Origin: Bdellovibrionaceae bacterium UBA6502
GTDB lineage: Bacteria > Bdellovibrionota > Bdellovibrionia > Bdellovibrionales > UBA840
Length of the DNA: 64,000 nucleotides
Reading direction: 5' to 3'
Assembly: GCA_002436415.1 (NCBI GenBank)
Contig: DJMA01000012.1
Location: 1-64,000, forward strand
Shown: one piece after another, positions 1-9,022 of the stretch
How positions within the stretch are numbered: the first letter of the stretch is position 1
Layout: every line of letters begins with the position of its first letter
Position numbers and translations under genes: made by a program
Notes under the pieces: model-generated
What the model was told of the DNA's origin: nothing
The model's database searches: none
The model's input: only the letters and a program-made list of their open reading frames with translations

Positions 1-30
1 AAGATCAAAACCGAGGAGTAAACCCAAAAA

Positions 31-68
31 ACAAAAAAAAGAGCCAGTTTCCTATAAAAAACTGGCTC
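31..68 (-). terminator. Intrinsic terminator of the zinc-ribbon gene
   Basis: A perfect 10-bp inverted repeat (41-50 with 59-68, loop of 8 nt) lies just past the stop codon of the minus-strand gene at 73-297. On the minus strand it is followed by a T-rich tract (positions 40 down to 31), the classic layout of a Rho-independent terminator. Confidence 0.85.
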
Positions 69-72
69 TTGC

Positions 73-297
73 CTACCCGCCTTTCCAAAGGACTGAGACA
101 CCTAAAATAGGAGAATACTCTCCTGGCAGAAGAGGTGGTCGAATCAAAGCTTCTGAGTAAGTCGCCGTTCTCCCCTCGTCAAAATAGAAAAATGGTGCTA
201 TAGCTTTCCCACAATTACTACAGACCTCTACCTTGGCCGAATCTTCTGTTGTGGCCCCGCAAATATGACATCTGCGAATGAAATTCGCTTCTGTCAT
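73..297 (-). CDS. Small zinc-ribbon protein
   Basis: A 74-residue protein with two CxxC knuckles (CHIC near residue 10 and CSNC near residue 26), spaced as in a rubredoxin-type zinc ribbon. No other domain is visible; the C-terminal half is short and mixed hydrophobic. The ATG at 297 has a good ribosome binding site (GGAGGT, 7 nt upstream). It sits alone on the minus strand, downstream of the DUF4129 membrane gene and with its own terminator. Such small zinc-ribbon proteins are often nucleic-acid or protein-binding accessory factors, but the partner cannot be read from the sequence. Confidence 0.75.
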   Translation of the reverse strand: MTEANFIRRCHICGATTEDSAKVEVCSNCGKAIAPFFYFDEGRTATYSEALIRPPLLPGEYSPILGVSVLWKGG

Positions 298-440
298 CTT
301 TAGACCTCCGTTTGAAAGACTTAATTTATTTTAACATGGTAAAAAGCCTAGTTCAGAATAAAAAAATAAAAGTTTTTAAAATAACGTTTTGCGTGAAAAC
401 TTCGTTTACACTTTCATTAAAAAAATTGTTTCATCTTGAT

Positions 441-2687
441 TCAATGAAGATTCATGAACTTCTTTTGTAGGCTTTGTTTACTAAGATAAAAGCTATTTTT
501 TCGCTGCTCTGAAAACTCTTGTTTTCCATAAAATACGTCACAAAAATGCTCCGTAATTTGTGAAAAATCATCATGCAAGTCTGGAAACTGCCTCGCCACT
601 TGAAACTGAAAATAGCTTGGCACTTGATCTTTCGGTTTTGCAAAATCTAAAATTTCAAACATTAACAAAAATTCGTGATAGGTTTTCAATACCTCTTCTT
701 CGAATTTTAAGCTTTTAAAAGCTTGGCTCTTCATCATTTTCGCCAACTTCTTTTTTAACTTCTGAAGATCTCTCGATTGCAATTTTTCGTCTGGTATGTC
801 TTTTCTAAAAAACTTCAAAAACAAGGCTATTAGAAATATGGCGATCGCCGCTATGAATAACATTTTTAAGCCTTTAAAAAGAAACTCCAAAATCCGAACG
901 TATTCCTCTTTTTTATCTTCTCTATTTTGAGCTTCGAAATCTTTATTTCTTTGCTCCTTAGCCCCATCCTCTCTTAAAGTTTGTTGTTTCGAATTCTCAT
1001 TGGTTCTGAGAACTTTCACTTCTTGCCCTGAAACATTATTAGTATTTTGGGGTGTATTAGCAGAAAGCTTAAGACTTGGAGTTTCTCCGTATTGTAGACC
1101 TTTAGTTTGCGCCTCGCTAATGGAGTTTTTAGCTAATGCACCCGCCAATTCAGGATCAGTCTTATTGGCAAGTTCTTTTAGTTTGGCATCAAAATTTTGC
1201 AATTCCTTTTTTAAATCGCCATTGGCTTTCGGATTATTTTCTAAATCTTGTATATCCATTTTTAATCGATCTGAAATTAATCGAGCTTGTTTTTGATCAT
1301 CAGCAGACTGAAGGAGTAAATGGTTTTCAAATTCTCGCTTTTGCTTTTCTAACTCGTTCTGTAAAAACAATTTTTCTTCATCACTTAATTGGCCAAGAGA
1401 GTCTCTCAATCCTTCTAGTTCAGACTGATCGAAAGTCTCAGAAGCATCCTTTACTTCTTTGTCCACTCTCTTAATTTGAATTACACTCTCTGCATTTTTT
1501 CGATAGGAATCATACAAATCATCCAAATCACCAATTTGCGAAGCCCTTGCTGACATTTGATTTAAATACTCTTCGGGACTGAGATTGCCGCCAACCAATT
1601 CTTTTTCATAGCTATGTTTAATCGATGGATCTTGCAATATTAGTTCTACATCTCTATCTGAAAGATTCATTGCCTGAATAGAAGCCCTATTAGCTTTCAT
1701 TCCAGTTCCAAGATTGTTTGCCCCAAAATTACCTGATTTCACACTTCCAGAATTGCCATCTATCTCCACTTTGTTAAATTTTAGAGCCTGCATTTGTCCA
1801 TCACTCAACTGCAAACTTTCTTCCAAGTTTGCTAGTTTATCTTCCGGAATCTTTGATTTCTTTATTTTTATATTAATTCCTTCGCGATGCTTTAAATCTA
1901 AGTCATCCATTTTTTCATGAAATTGATCTAACATCCAATTAGCCATTTTCTCACTGAGTTTTGGTGCCTTTATTGAACCTAAGTTTTCTTTAATACTTTC
2001 TTCTTGTTTTTCTGAGATAAAAAATAAACCACAAGCAAGAAGAGCACTAAAAAGAACAGCGTTTTTTAATTTTCTTTGAACAACAGAAAATCTCAAAGGC
2101 TCTTTAGCTTCTACTTTATCAACTATTAACAATGAAAAGCTGTATAAAAACAAAGATACAACAAAGGCCATTAAGTCCAATTCTGGATTTCTTAAAAAGA
2201 GTAAAACATTGTATGAAAAACCAAAGAAAACCAAAAACCGAAGGTGGTTTAAATAAGCCAAAGAAACCAAAATCACAAAATTGCCCAAACAAAAAATCAA
2301 GTGAGCATTCAATGATATTTCTTGGCTTTTTTGCACGATGTACATAAAAAACAACAAACCCGCTAGAAGGCTTAAGCCGACATAGTACATTTGCTTCCTA
2401 TCACTCACCTTTAAGAGTTTCTTCATTTCCTCTCGATGGGATTGATTGCTTGGAAAAACCTTACCAAAATATAAAAAGAATCTGTGGCTCTTTTTTTGCG
2501 AAAACTTTCCTGGTTCATTCACCAACAATTCCGTTCCCCACAAAATTTTTCGTGAAAATATGCCCGCTAATAATAGTACAAAACAAAAAACTAAGGACTC
2601 TTTGTTCAATGCTTTCTGGTATAGTTGCACACTACACAAACAAGAAATTAAATAAAGTAGCCAAAAGAGCATTGCATAATTTTTCAT
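441..2687 (-). CDS. DUF4129-type membrane protein of a MoxR/DUF58 operon
   Basis: A 748-residue protein with about seven hydrophobic segments in its first ~225 residues, a long charged and Gln/Glu/Lys-rich region (about 230-635) with coiled-coil character, one more membrane helix (about 640-665) and a cytoplasmic C-terminal domain. The C-terminal ~85 residues (VLKTYHEFLLMFEIL... pattern of Tyr/Leu, a PDLHDDF motif and a YGK motif) resemble DUF4129. In TgpA-like proteins this topology normally carries a periplasmic transglutaminase domain with a Cys-His-Asp triad; none is seen here, and a coiled-coil region takes its place. Its start overlaps the stop of the DUF58 gene by 4 bp (ATGA), so the two are translationally coupled. 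Likely part of an envelope-associated MoxR chaperone system; the exact role is unknown. Confidence 0.7.
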   Translation of the reverse strand: MKNYAMLFWLLYLISCLCSVQLYQKALNKESLVFCFVLLLAGIFSRKILWGTELLVNEPGKFSQKKSHRFFLYFGKVFPSNQSHREEMKKLLKVSDRKQMYYVGLSLLAGLLFFMYIVQKSQEISLNAHLIFCLGNFVILVSLAYLNHLRFLVFFGFSYNVLLFLRNPELDLMAFVVSLFLYSFSLLIVDKVEAKEPLRFSVVQRKLKNAVLFSALLACGLFFISEKQEESIKENLGSIKAPKLSEKMANWMLDQFHEKMDDLDLKHREGINIKIKKSKIPEDKLANLEESLQLSDGQMQALKFNKVEIDGNSGSVKSGNFGANNLGTGMKANRASIQAMNLSDRDVELILQDPSIKHSYEKELVGGNLSPEEYLNQMSARASQIGDLDDLYDSYRKNAESVIQIKRVDKEVKDASETFDQSELEGLRDSLGQLSDEEKLFLQNELEKQKREFENHLLLQSADDQKQARLISDRLKMDIQDLENNPKANGDLKKELQNFDAKLKELANKTDPELAGALAKNSISEAQTKGLQYGETPSLKLSANTPQNTNNVSGQEVKVLRTNENSKQQTLREDGAKEQRNKDFEAQNREDKKEEYVRILEFLFKGLKMLFIAAIAIFLIALFLKFFRKDIPDEKLQSRDLQKLKKKLAKMMKSQAFKSLKFEEEVLKTYHEFLLMFEILDFAKPKDQVPSYFQFQVARQFPDLHDDFSQITEHFCDVFYGKQEFSEQRKNSFYLSKQSLQKKFMNLH

Positions 2688-4093
2688 AAATAATGCTCCT
2701 CAAACTGCCAGTGAGAGTTACCAAAAGCCTTTTGGTCTTCTCTACACAAATAGCAAGACAAGCCTGGAATTCTAAGTTTATTGCCAGCAATTTTTTGTGG
2801 ATGGAAAATTACGTGTTGGGAGATTCTTTTTGGTAAATGACTGCTAGTTTCTATTTGATAAGGACTTAGATCTAAAAACAGAACAATAATTTCTTGAATG
2901 TCATTTCGTCGAAGCTTGATAGCATTTTCTAAATCTTCAATTGCTTCCCCACTCAAGGGAGAAATAACGATGATCTTTTTTTCTGGAGATATTTGTGAAA
3001 AACTTTTTTCAAGGAAATTTTCTCCAAGAGCCTCCAATTCTCCATATTGTTCTTCTTCGAAGGCAGCTTCCTGCAGTTCTTTTTCATCAAAAGCAATTTG
3101 TCGAGATAAATACTCAGCCACCGTATCAAATAAATTAGCATGGCTACTACTTTCTGTCTGAAATGCTTGGCTAATAAATTGCACCAAATCTCTTTCTGCC
3201 AACAAACTTTTAATGACTGCCATGCAAATGTCTTTACAGGCCTCATAAGAAGAATAGGCTTTATCCCCTAAGTGGTGGTAGGGATTTAAGTTTAGTAAAA
3301 TGGCATAGGAATCATTGGTAGAGCGTTCAAACTCTTTAATCAATAGCTGTTCTTGTTTGCTCGACAATTTCCAAGCAATATGATTGATTGGATCACCATG
3401 GTAGTACTCTCTAATTCCGGCAAAGTTTATACTTCTGCCTGGTCGGTTCCTTAAAATCGCTCCCATCTGGTAATTCAAACTTTGACTACTGCTCTTTAAC
3501 CTTTGTGCTTCTCCGTAAAAAGGCAAGACCTGAATCTCTTCCGTCTCTTCCTCCTCCACTATGAAGCGAAAAACCGAAAATGGGTCACTGATTTCCACCT
3601 GTAATGGCCCAAGAACATGAGTTCCCATTCCTCCATCACAAATTCTTTTCACTGGAAGCTGTAAATAAGTGCCTGGCTCCAAAGTCTTTTTTAAACTCCA
3701 TTTAATTTCAGGCTCTCGACTAGGCCCACAATAATCCGTTAAAACAAGATCATTTAAGCGAAAGCTAGATGGGTTTTGCAAAACGTAACGATAAGTAAAC
3801 TCTGCTCCTTCTATGTAACGATGCTTGTCTAAAAGTCTTTTGATCTTTATAGAACGAGCTAAACGTCGCAGTTGAAAGTACTGAAAAGCAAAGTAAATGG
3901 ATAAACTAATAGCCATTCCCCAGAACATTCGCTCAAAGAAACCAAAAAAAATACAGGCAAAAAATATCAGTAAAAATAAATTCTTATTGGTAAAGAAACT
4001 TTGTCGGCGATAAAACCACGAAACATTGAGCTTTGGATCTTTCATCTCAAAGCGAAATATTTCCTTTAACTGTGGTTCTCTGATTTTTTTCAT
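2684..4093 (-). CDS. DUF58 domain-containing membrane protein
   Basis: A 469-residue protein with two adjacent membrane helices (about 38-70), a beta-rich middle region, and the DUF58 signature at about 219-256 (GRSINFAGIREYYHGDP followed by IAWKLSS and a conserved LLIKEFE). The C-terminal part resembles a degenerate von Willebrand A fold, as usual for DUF58. DUF58 proteins are partners of MoxR AAA ATPases, whose gene lies directly upstream: its stop codon abuts this ATG (TAAATG). The downstream DUF4129 gene overlaps by 4 bp. The function of the complex is not established; related systems act in envelope stress, metal insertion or chaperoning of periplasmic proteins. Confidence 0.85.
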   Translation of the reverse strand: MKKIREPQLKEIFRFEMKDPKLNVSWFYRRQSFFTNKNLFLLIFFACIFFGFFERMFWGMAISLSIYFAFQYFQLRRLARSIKIKRLLDKHRYIEGAEFTYRYVLQNPSSFRLNDLVLTDYCGPSREPEIKWSLKKTLEPGTYLQLPVKRICDGGMGTHVLGPLQVEISDPFSVFRFIVEEEETEEIQVLPFYGEAQRLKSSSQSLNYQMGAILRNRPGRSINFAGIREYYHGDPINHIAWKLSSKQEQLLIKEFERSTNDSYAILLNLNPYHHLGDKAYSSYEACKDICMAVIKSLLAERDLVQFISQAFQTESSSHANLFDTVAEYLSRQIAFDEKELQEAAFEEEQYGELEALGENFLEKSFSQISPEKKIIVISPLSGEAIEDLENAIKLRRNDIQEIIVLFLDLSPYQIETSSHLPKRISQHVIFHPQKIAGNKLRIPGLSCYLCREDQKAFGNSHWQFEEHYL

Positions 4094-5044
4094 TTATTGA
4101 CCGACGGGCGCTACCACTTTTTTCAAAAGATCTTCAAGATGCTTCTCTATACTAAGCTCAGTAAGGCGCGCCTCGGCATTTAGACTCAAACGATGGCAAA
4201 GAACCGGCTTCACCAATTCCAAGACATGCTTCGGCTTTACATAGGACTCCCCTTCAATGAGTGCCATTGCCTGACTAAGTTTCGTCAAGGCAAGGCTTGC
4301 TCTAGGACTAGCACCAATTTTTAAAAACTCAGATCTCCTAGTTTGCGCAACGATCTCCAAAATGTACTGCATCACTTCCTCTGAAATAGTGATTTCTGGA
4401 ACTAGTGATTTAATTGCCATAAACCTCTCAGCTGTTTCCACCGGCTGAAGACTATGGATTGGATGTTCTTTATTTTGCCCGCGTAGGATTTCTTTTTCTT
4501 GTTGAATATCAGGATAGCCCATTGAAATTTCCATCAAAAAACGATCCTTTTGCGCTTCAGGTAGAGCAAAAGTTCCCAATTGGTCCAATGGGTTTTGGGT
4601 TGCAATCACAAAAAACAAAGGACTCAAAGCGTAGGTCTTTCCGTCGATACTAACTTGATTCTCACTCATCGCTTCTAAAAGTGCTGACTGAGTTCTAGGA
4701 GTGGCGCGATTGATTTCATCGGCTAGAAACAAACTCGTAAAAACCGGGCCATGACGAAACTCAAATTGATCCGTATTTTTTCTGTAAATACTGTGCCCTA
4801 AAATATCGGAAGGCAATAAGTCTGGTGTAAATTGCACTCGCCCAAAAGGAGAAGAAACACTCGCAGCCAAAGCCCTAGCTAAAATGGTTTTTCCTGTACC
4901 TGGTACATCTTCGATAAGTAGATGCCCTCCGGCCAACCAACAAGCTAGCATTTGCTTAATTTGACGGTTTTTGCCCTTAATAACTAGTTCAATGTTCTCT
5001 GTGATTTTTTGAATAGCGGTGTAAGATTCTTGTAGCGCGCTCAT
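4094..5044 (-). CDS. MoxR family AAA+ ATPase
   Basis: A 316-residue AAA+ ATPase of the MoxR branch. Walker A is DVPGTGKT with Lys52; Walker B is LFLADE with Asp109-Glu110, followed by INRATPRTQSALLEAMSE, characteristic of MoxR. Sensor 1 (ATQNP) and the C-terminal lid domain with RASLAL are present, and the length matches the family. The ATG at 5044 has a strong ribosome binding site (TTGGAGG). It is the first gene of the minus-strand operon MoxR-DUF58-DUF4129. MoxR ATPases act as chaperones that remodel or activate partner proteins; here the partners are presumably the two membrane proteins encoded downstream. Confidence 0.93.
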   Translation of the reverse strand: MSALQESYTAIQKITENIELVIKGKNRQIKQMLACWLAGGHLLIEDVPGTGKTILARALAASVSSPFGRVQFTPDLLPSDILGHSIYRKNTDQFEFRHGPVFTSLFLADEINRATPRTQSALLEAMSENQVSIDGKTYALSPLFFVIATQNPLDQLGTFALPEAQKDRFLMEISMGYPDIQQEKEILRGQNKEHPIHSLQPVETAERFMAIKSLVPEITISEEVMQYILEIVAQTRRSEFLKIGASPRASLALTKLSQAMALIEGESYVKPKHVLELVKPVLCHRLSLNAEARLTELSIEKHLEDLLKKVVAPVGQ

Positions 5045-5148
5045 GATGCCTCCAAGAACATTTTATCCCTGTTTGGAGGAAATATTGAGGCTTGATCCAA
5101 AGCAAAGTTCTTTAGCACCTTTTGTCTAGGAAAAGCTTACCTAAGGCC

Positions 5149-6147
5149 TTAAGCAGCCTCTGAATCTGAGTTTTTCTCAGGGCTTAAGCCTTCTTCTTCA
5201 TCAGCATTTGGATCATAAATTTCAAAGCTATCTTCAGTAGAAACTAGCATACTCATCATATTTGCAACCATATCGCAAAAGCGAACTTGAGAGTCGGCAA
5301 TATTGGTTTGGTCCTCATCAAAGCGAGTACTTAGTACGCCATAGATTTTTCCATGCTTAAAAATAGGCGCCACAATCATCGAGTTAAAACTCACACTTTT
5401 TACCAAGGATTTAATTTGTGACATCATTGGATCTTTTGAAAGGTTTTCTAAAACAACGATCTTTTCGGTGTTCAGAACGTACTGAACTTCAGGATATCTA
5501 GCAATATTGATCTCTAAACCATTCAATTTTCCATCATCACTAGATGCGCGTACAATACCCTTTTGACGATCCTCTTGGCAGTGAATCACAGAAATTCTCA
5601 CCGCTTTTACTGTCATTGCCAGCATTCTTGTTAAGTTAAAAGCTCTTGGGTGAATCTCTTTGTTAGCAGCAAGTTCTCGCAACATTAGATCAACATAATT
5701 AAAATAATAAGAAGCTTGTCCATTATCGTCTTTTCTCTTAGCGGCATCATACTTTTTCTTTTTCTGAATCTGGAAGGCCATGCGACCAATCATATCATCC
5801 ATATTGTACGGCTTGATGACGTAATCCGACGCCCCCGCACCGATCACTGCGCGAACATTTGACATGGAATTGTGTTTGGAAGTCACAATCACTTTACAAT
5901 CTTTCAAAGTTTTTGTGAGCCGCATATGATCTAATAATTGAAAAGCTGTACAACCAACAAACAACAGATCTATTACCACAAAATCAGGTTTGAAATTATC
6001 AAACTGGTCTTTCAAGTCCTTACCCTCTCGACACAATTCAACTTTAAGATTTTTTTCTTTCAAAAAATCAACCAGCTGTCTCGTGAGAGTCCCTTCAGGC
6101 TCTGCCACCAGTACTTTAAAATCGGAATTTTGTTTAGTATCTGTCAC
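5149..6147 (-). CDS. Response regulator with C-terminal GAF-like domain
   Basis: The N-terminal ~120 residues form a receiver domain: a VVIDLL strand carrying the phospho-acceptor Asp, a VTSKH strand and YVIKP with the conserved Lys. A linker follows, then a C-terminal ~150-residue region (about 180-320) with the pattern of a GAF domain, including SMIVAPIFKHGKIYGVLS. No DNA-binding or catalytic output domain is seen. The reading frame is open to an ATG at 6207, but the first 20 codons there look non-coding; the GTG at 6147, giving a protein that begins just before the receiver strand, is preferred (about 332 aa). Neither start has a strong ribosome binding site. The cognate kinase is not obvious. 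Confidence 0.75.
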   Translation of the reverse strand: MTDTKQNSDFKVLVAEPEGTLTRQLVDFLKEKNLKVELCREGKDLKDQFDNFKPDFVVIDLLFVGCTAFQLLDHMRLTKTLKDCKVIVTSKHNSMSNVRAVIGAGASDYVIKPYNMDDMIGRMAFQIQKKKKYDAAKRKDDNGQASYYFNYVDLMLRELAANKEIHPRAFNLTRMLAMTVKAVRISVIHCQEDRQKGIVRASSDDGKLNGLEINIARYPEVQYVLNTEKIVVLENLSKDPMMSQIKSLVKSVSFNSMIVAPIFKHGKIYGVLSTRFDEDQTNIADSQVRFCDMVANMMSMLVSTEDSFEIYDPNADEEEGLSPEKNSDSEAA

Positions 6148-6301
6148 GAAATCTTTTCGGCAAACAAATAGAAAAACTATAACTTTATTGCGCTGCATCC
6201 AATGCAATTCTCGCTGATTTTGCCCCGCACTGCACTGCTCTATTCCTTGGCAATCAATTCTTAGAAAGTGACATCTCCAGCGCTAGACCTTAGAAGAGGA
6301 C

Positions 6302-6940
6302 ATGGCATTTATAGTATTTGAAGGTTTAGACGGAGCTGGCAAAAGTAGTTTGATTGAGGGGCTAAAGCAAAGACTTTTAGACATGCAGCAAGACTTTGTT
6401 TTTACAAGAGAACCCGGCGGAACTCCCCTAGCTGAAGAACTTCGGGAAATCATACTTCGCAATGAAGGCGAAGCCCCTTGCCCTAGAGCGGAATTGCTTT
6501 TATACGAAGCAGCAAGAGCTCAGCACGTAAATAAATTTATCAAACCCTCTCTTGATGAAAATAAATGGGTCATCTGTGATCGCTTCACAGCTTCCACATT
6601 TGCTTTTCAAAAAGGTGGTCGATCTCTAAACGAAACAGACATTCATTGGCTAAACTCTTTTGCAACTGATGGTTTAAAAGCAGATATAAGTATTTTGTTA
6701 GATTTACCAGTAGAGGTAAGTAAACAAAGAACCAATCAAAGAGTAGAAGCCACTGGCGTCGAAAAAGACCGTTTCGAGTTAGAAGCGGATGATTTTCACC
6801 AGAAAGTTCGAAAGGCTTATCTCGAGTTGGCTCAACTAGAAAAAGATTCTTGGATTGTATTAGATGCCACGAAAAGCCCTGAGGAAGTGAAAAAGGATTT
6901 TTTCACTGCTTTAGTACAAAAGGGATTCCTCAGTGAGTAG
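6302..6940 (+). CDS. tmk: Thymidylate kinase
   Basis: A 212-residue enzyme phosphorylating dTMP to dTDP. The P-loop FEGLDGAGKSS is at about residues 6-16, the TREPGGTPLAEELRE motif follows, and the DRF-type substrate motif (CDRFTASTFAFQKGGR) lies near residue 98, with the Arg-containing lid (RTNQR) near 145. Length and motif order match Tmk. The start has AGAAGAGGA immediately upstream. It overlaps holB by 8 bp, and tmk-holB-ricT-tatD is a gene order also found in Firmicutes and many deltaproteobacteria-like genomes. Confidence 0.97.
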   Translation: MAFIVFEGLDGAGKSSLIEGLKQRLLDMQQDFVFTREPGGTPLAEELREIILRNEGEAPCPRAELLLYEAARAQHVNKFIKPSLDENKWVICDRFTASTFAFQKGGRSLNETDIHWLNSFATDGLKADISILLDLPVEVSKQRTNQRVEATGVEKDRFELEADDFHQKVRKAYLELAQLEKDSWIVLDATKSPEEVKKDFFTALVQKGFLSE

Positions 6941-7910
6941 TGGCTTCGGTAGGATCTTTGACAATTTGCTAGGAAATCAGAGTTTTAAAGACTTTGTCTT
7001 AGCTCGCATTCAAAACAAAGACCTACGTCATTGTAATATTTTAACAGGAACCGATGGGATCGGTAAAAAGTCTCTTGCTGCGGGAATCGCCCAAGAACTT
7101 TTTTGTGAAGAGAAAAAAGAGGGCAAAGCCTGTGGATTTTGCCCAAACTGCATCCGCACAGCAAAACACGCACATGAAAATCTTTTAATTGTCGGCCCTG
7201 AAGCTGGCAGCATGATTAAAATGGAAAGCGCTAAAGAAATTCAAAAGTTTCTTCAATTGCAAAACGCGGGTAAGGCGAGAGTTATTATTATCGACCAAGC
7301 GGAGAAACTAAACCCTTCCACCTCTAACTCTCTATTAAAAACCTTAGAAGAACCTCCTGAAGGAACTTATTTCTTTTTAATCACAAATAATCATCACCAG
7401 CTTTTGGAGACCATTCGATCCAGAAGCCAAATGTTTCGATTGAAAGCTTTACCTACCGAACTTTTGAGGCAAAAAACCACCGCCGAGGATTGGCAGGTTC
7501 ATGCCAGCGGCGGAAGTTTTGGCGCGCTCCAAACTTGGCGTGAAGACAGCCAACTAGAGTTTCGCTCAGAAATCGCTTCTTGCTTAGAAAATCTAGATTC
7601 AATGAGTTTTTCCGAAATTAAGGAGTCCTCGGAACGCCTTGCCGGAGAAAAAGCAATGTTTCCAAAACTACTGGAGCTCATTGGCTTGGCCATACGAGAT
7701 GCCATTAACATCCAAATCAAAGAAAATTCATTCAAGTTTTTCCCGGATCAAACTAAACTCATAGAGAAACTAGCAAAAATCCCTAGAGAAAAACTTTTTG
7801 AGTTAGACGAAACATGCTTTAATATAGAACAGAAGTTAAAAATTAACGTTGATCGCTCACTTCATTTAACTAGCTTTTTATTGAAGTTAAAGCGCATATA
7901 TACAAGTTAG
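6933..7910 (+). CDS. holB: DNA polymerase III subunit delta-prime
   Basis: A 325-residue clamp-loader subunit. It has a P-loop-like GTDGIGKKS near residue 40, a four-Cys zinc module (CEEKK...CGFCPNC, about 53-69), the IIIDQAEKLN strand and the TLEEPPE motif followed by an SRSQMFR arginine-finger region, all typical of HolB/DnaX relatives. The C-terminal ~120 residues are helical and poorly conserved. It overlaps tmk by 8 bp and is followed by ricT after 7 bp, so translational coupling is likely. The delta subunit (holA) is encoded at 30434-31438. Confidence 0.93.
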   Translation: MSSGFGRIFDNLLGNQSFKDFVLARIQNKDLRHCNILTGTDGIGKKSLAAGIAQELFCEEKKEGKACGFCPNCIRTAKHAHENLLIVGPEAGSMIKMESAKEIQKFLQLQNAGKARVIIIDQAEKLNPSTSNSLLKTLEEPPEGTYFFLITNNHHQLLETIRSRSQMFRLKALPTELLRQKTTAEDWQVHASGGSFGALQTWREDSQLEFRSEIASCLENLDSMSFSEIKESSERLAGEKAMFPKLLELIGLAIRDAINIQIKENSFKFFPDQTKLIEKLAKIPREKLFELDETCFNIEQKLKINVDRSLHLTSFLLKLKRIYTS

Positions 7911-7917
7911 GAACCCA

Positions 7918-9012
7918 ATGGAAAACACAAATACAGAAGCAATCCCCTACCCTGGTTTAAAAATGACTGAGGAGAGCAAAACTGTAAAAATCGGTGAGAA
8001 GCGCTTAAAAGCAACACCAATCGACTTATCTCAAATGCCTAGCTCAGCAATGCCTGAAACTTTAAAAGAACGTTTCGTACGCATCGTAGGAATTCGTTTT
8101 TCCGAAACCGGTAGAGTCTACGACTTTAATGCCGGTGATTTTGATTTAAAACGTGGTGACGCCGTGGTGGCAGAAATCCCTGAAAAAGGCATTCGCCTTG
8201 GTTGGGTTTCCAAACCACCTCTTTCTGTTGATAATGAAAACCTAAAATTAAAGTTAAAATACATTCAGCGCTTAGCCACTGAAGAAGATATTGAAAACAT
8301 CGGTAAGCATGCCGAAAGAGAGAAAAAGGCCTTTCAAAAAACCAAAGAGTTGGTTTTAAAATATGACCTACCAATGCATATCTTAGACTTAGAATATTCT
8401 CTCGACCTTAAAAAGAGCATTGTCTACTTTACTGCTGAAACCCGTGTGGATTTTAGAAACCTTTTAAAAGAACTTTTAATCGAATTAAAATCGAGAGTTG
8501 AACTAAGACAAATCGGTGTTCGCGATGAAACGAAAGTAAAAGGTGGCCTAGGGCCGTGCGGAGAAGAACAATGTTGTTCCCGTTTTTTAAATCGCTTTCA
8601 CCCGGTAAGTATTAAGATGGCAAAAAATCAAGGTCTTTCACTGAAGCCAACTAAAGTAAGCGGTAACTGTGGTCGATTAAAATGCTGCTTAGCCTATGAA
8701 GATGATGCCTACACAGACGCCGGTAAGAAAGTGCCGCGCAAGGGATCTAAGTGTTCTAAAAAATGTGGCAATGCCTGCGGTGTGGTTCAAGACGTAGATG
8801 TGTTAAGACAGCTTGTTACGGTACGATTTGACGATGGTAGCATTGAAGTTTTAAAAGCTTCTGAAATCGTAGAAAAATCTTCTACTCACAGAAAATACAA
8901 TCACCCTAACGAGAGAATCGTTGCTGATAGTGAATCTTTAGAAACTACCGACGTAGACCAAATCGGTAATAAAAAGTCTAAAGACGACAAAGAAGATAAA
9001 ACGCTAAACTAA
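7918..9012 (+). CDS. ricT: PSP1/RicT (YaaT) family protein
   Basis: A 364-residue protein containing the PSP1 domain (about 55-270): an N-terminal beta region (FNAGDFDLKRGDAVVAE), a central segment with VDFRNLLKELLIEL and the family's Cys-rich signature GGLGPCGEEQCCSRFL followed by SGNCGRLKCCLAYE. A further CSKKCGNAC cluster near residue 280 adds cysteines. In Bacillus RicT joins RicA and RicF in an Fe-S-containing complex that acts on RNase Y; RicA and RicF are not seen here, so the role is less certain. The C-terminal tail is Lys/Asp-rich and disordered. Position between holB and tatD is the usual context. Confidence 0.88.
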   Translation: MENTNTEAIPYPGLKMTEESKTVKIGEKRLKATPIDLSQMPSSAMPETLKERFVRIVGIRFSETGRVYDFNAGDFDLKRGDAVVAEIPEKGIRLGWVSKPPLSVDNENLKLKLKYIQRLATEEDIENIGKHAEREKKAFQKTKELVLKYDLPMHILDLEYSLDLKKSIVYFTAETRVDFRNLLKELLIELKSRVELRQIGVRDETKVKGGLGPCGEEQCCSRFLNRFHPVSIKMAKNQGLSLKPTKVSGNCGRLKCCLAYEDDAYTDAGKKVPRKGSKCSKKCGNACGVVQDVDVLRQLVTVRFDDGSIEVLKASEIVEKSSTHRKYNHPNERIVADSESLETTDVDQIGNKKSKDDKEDKTLN

Positions 9013-9022
9013 AGGATAGAGC

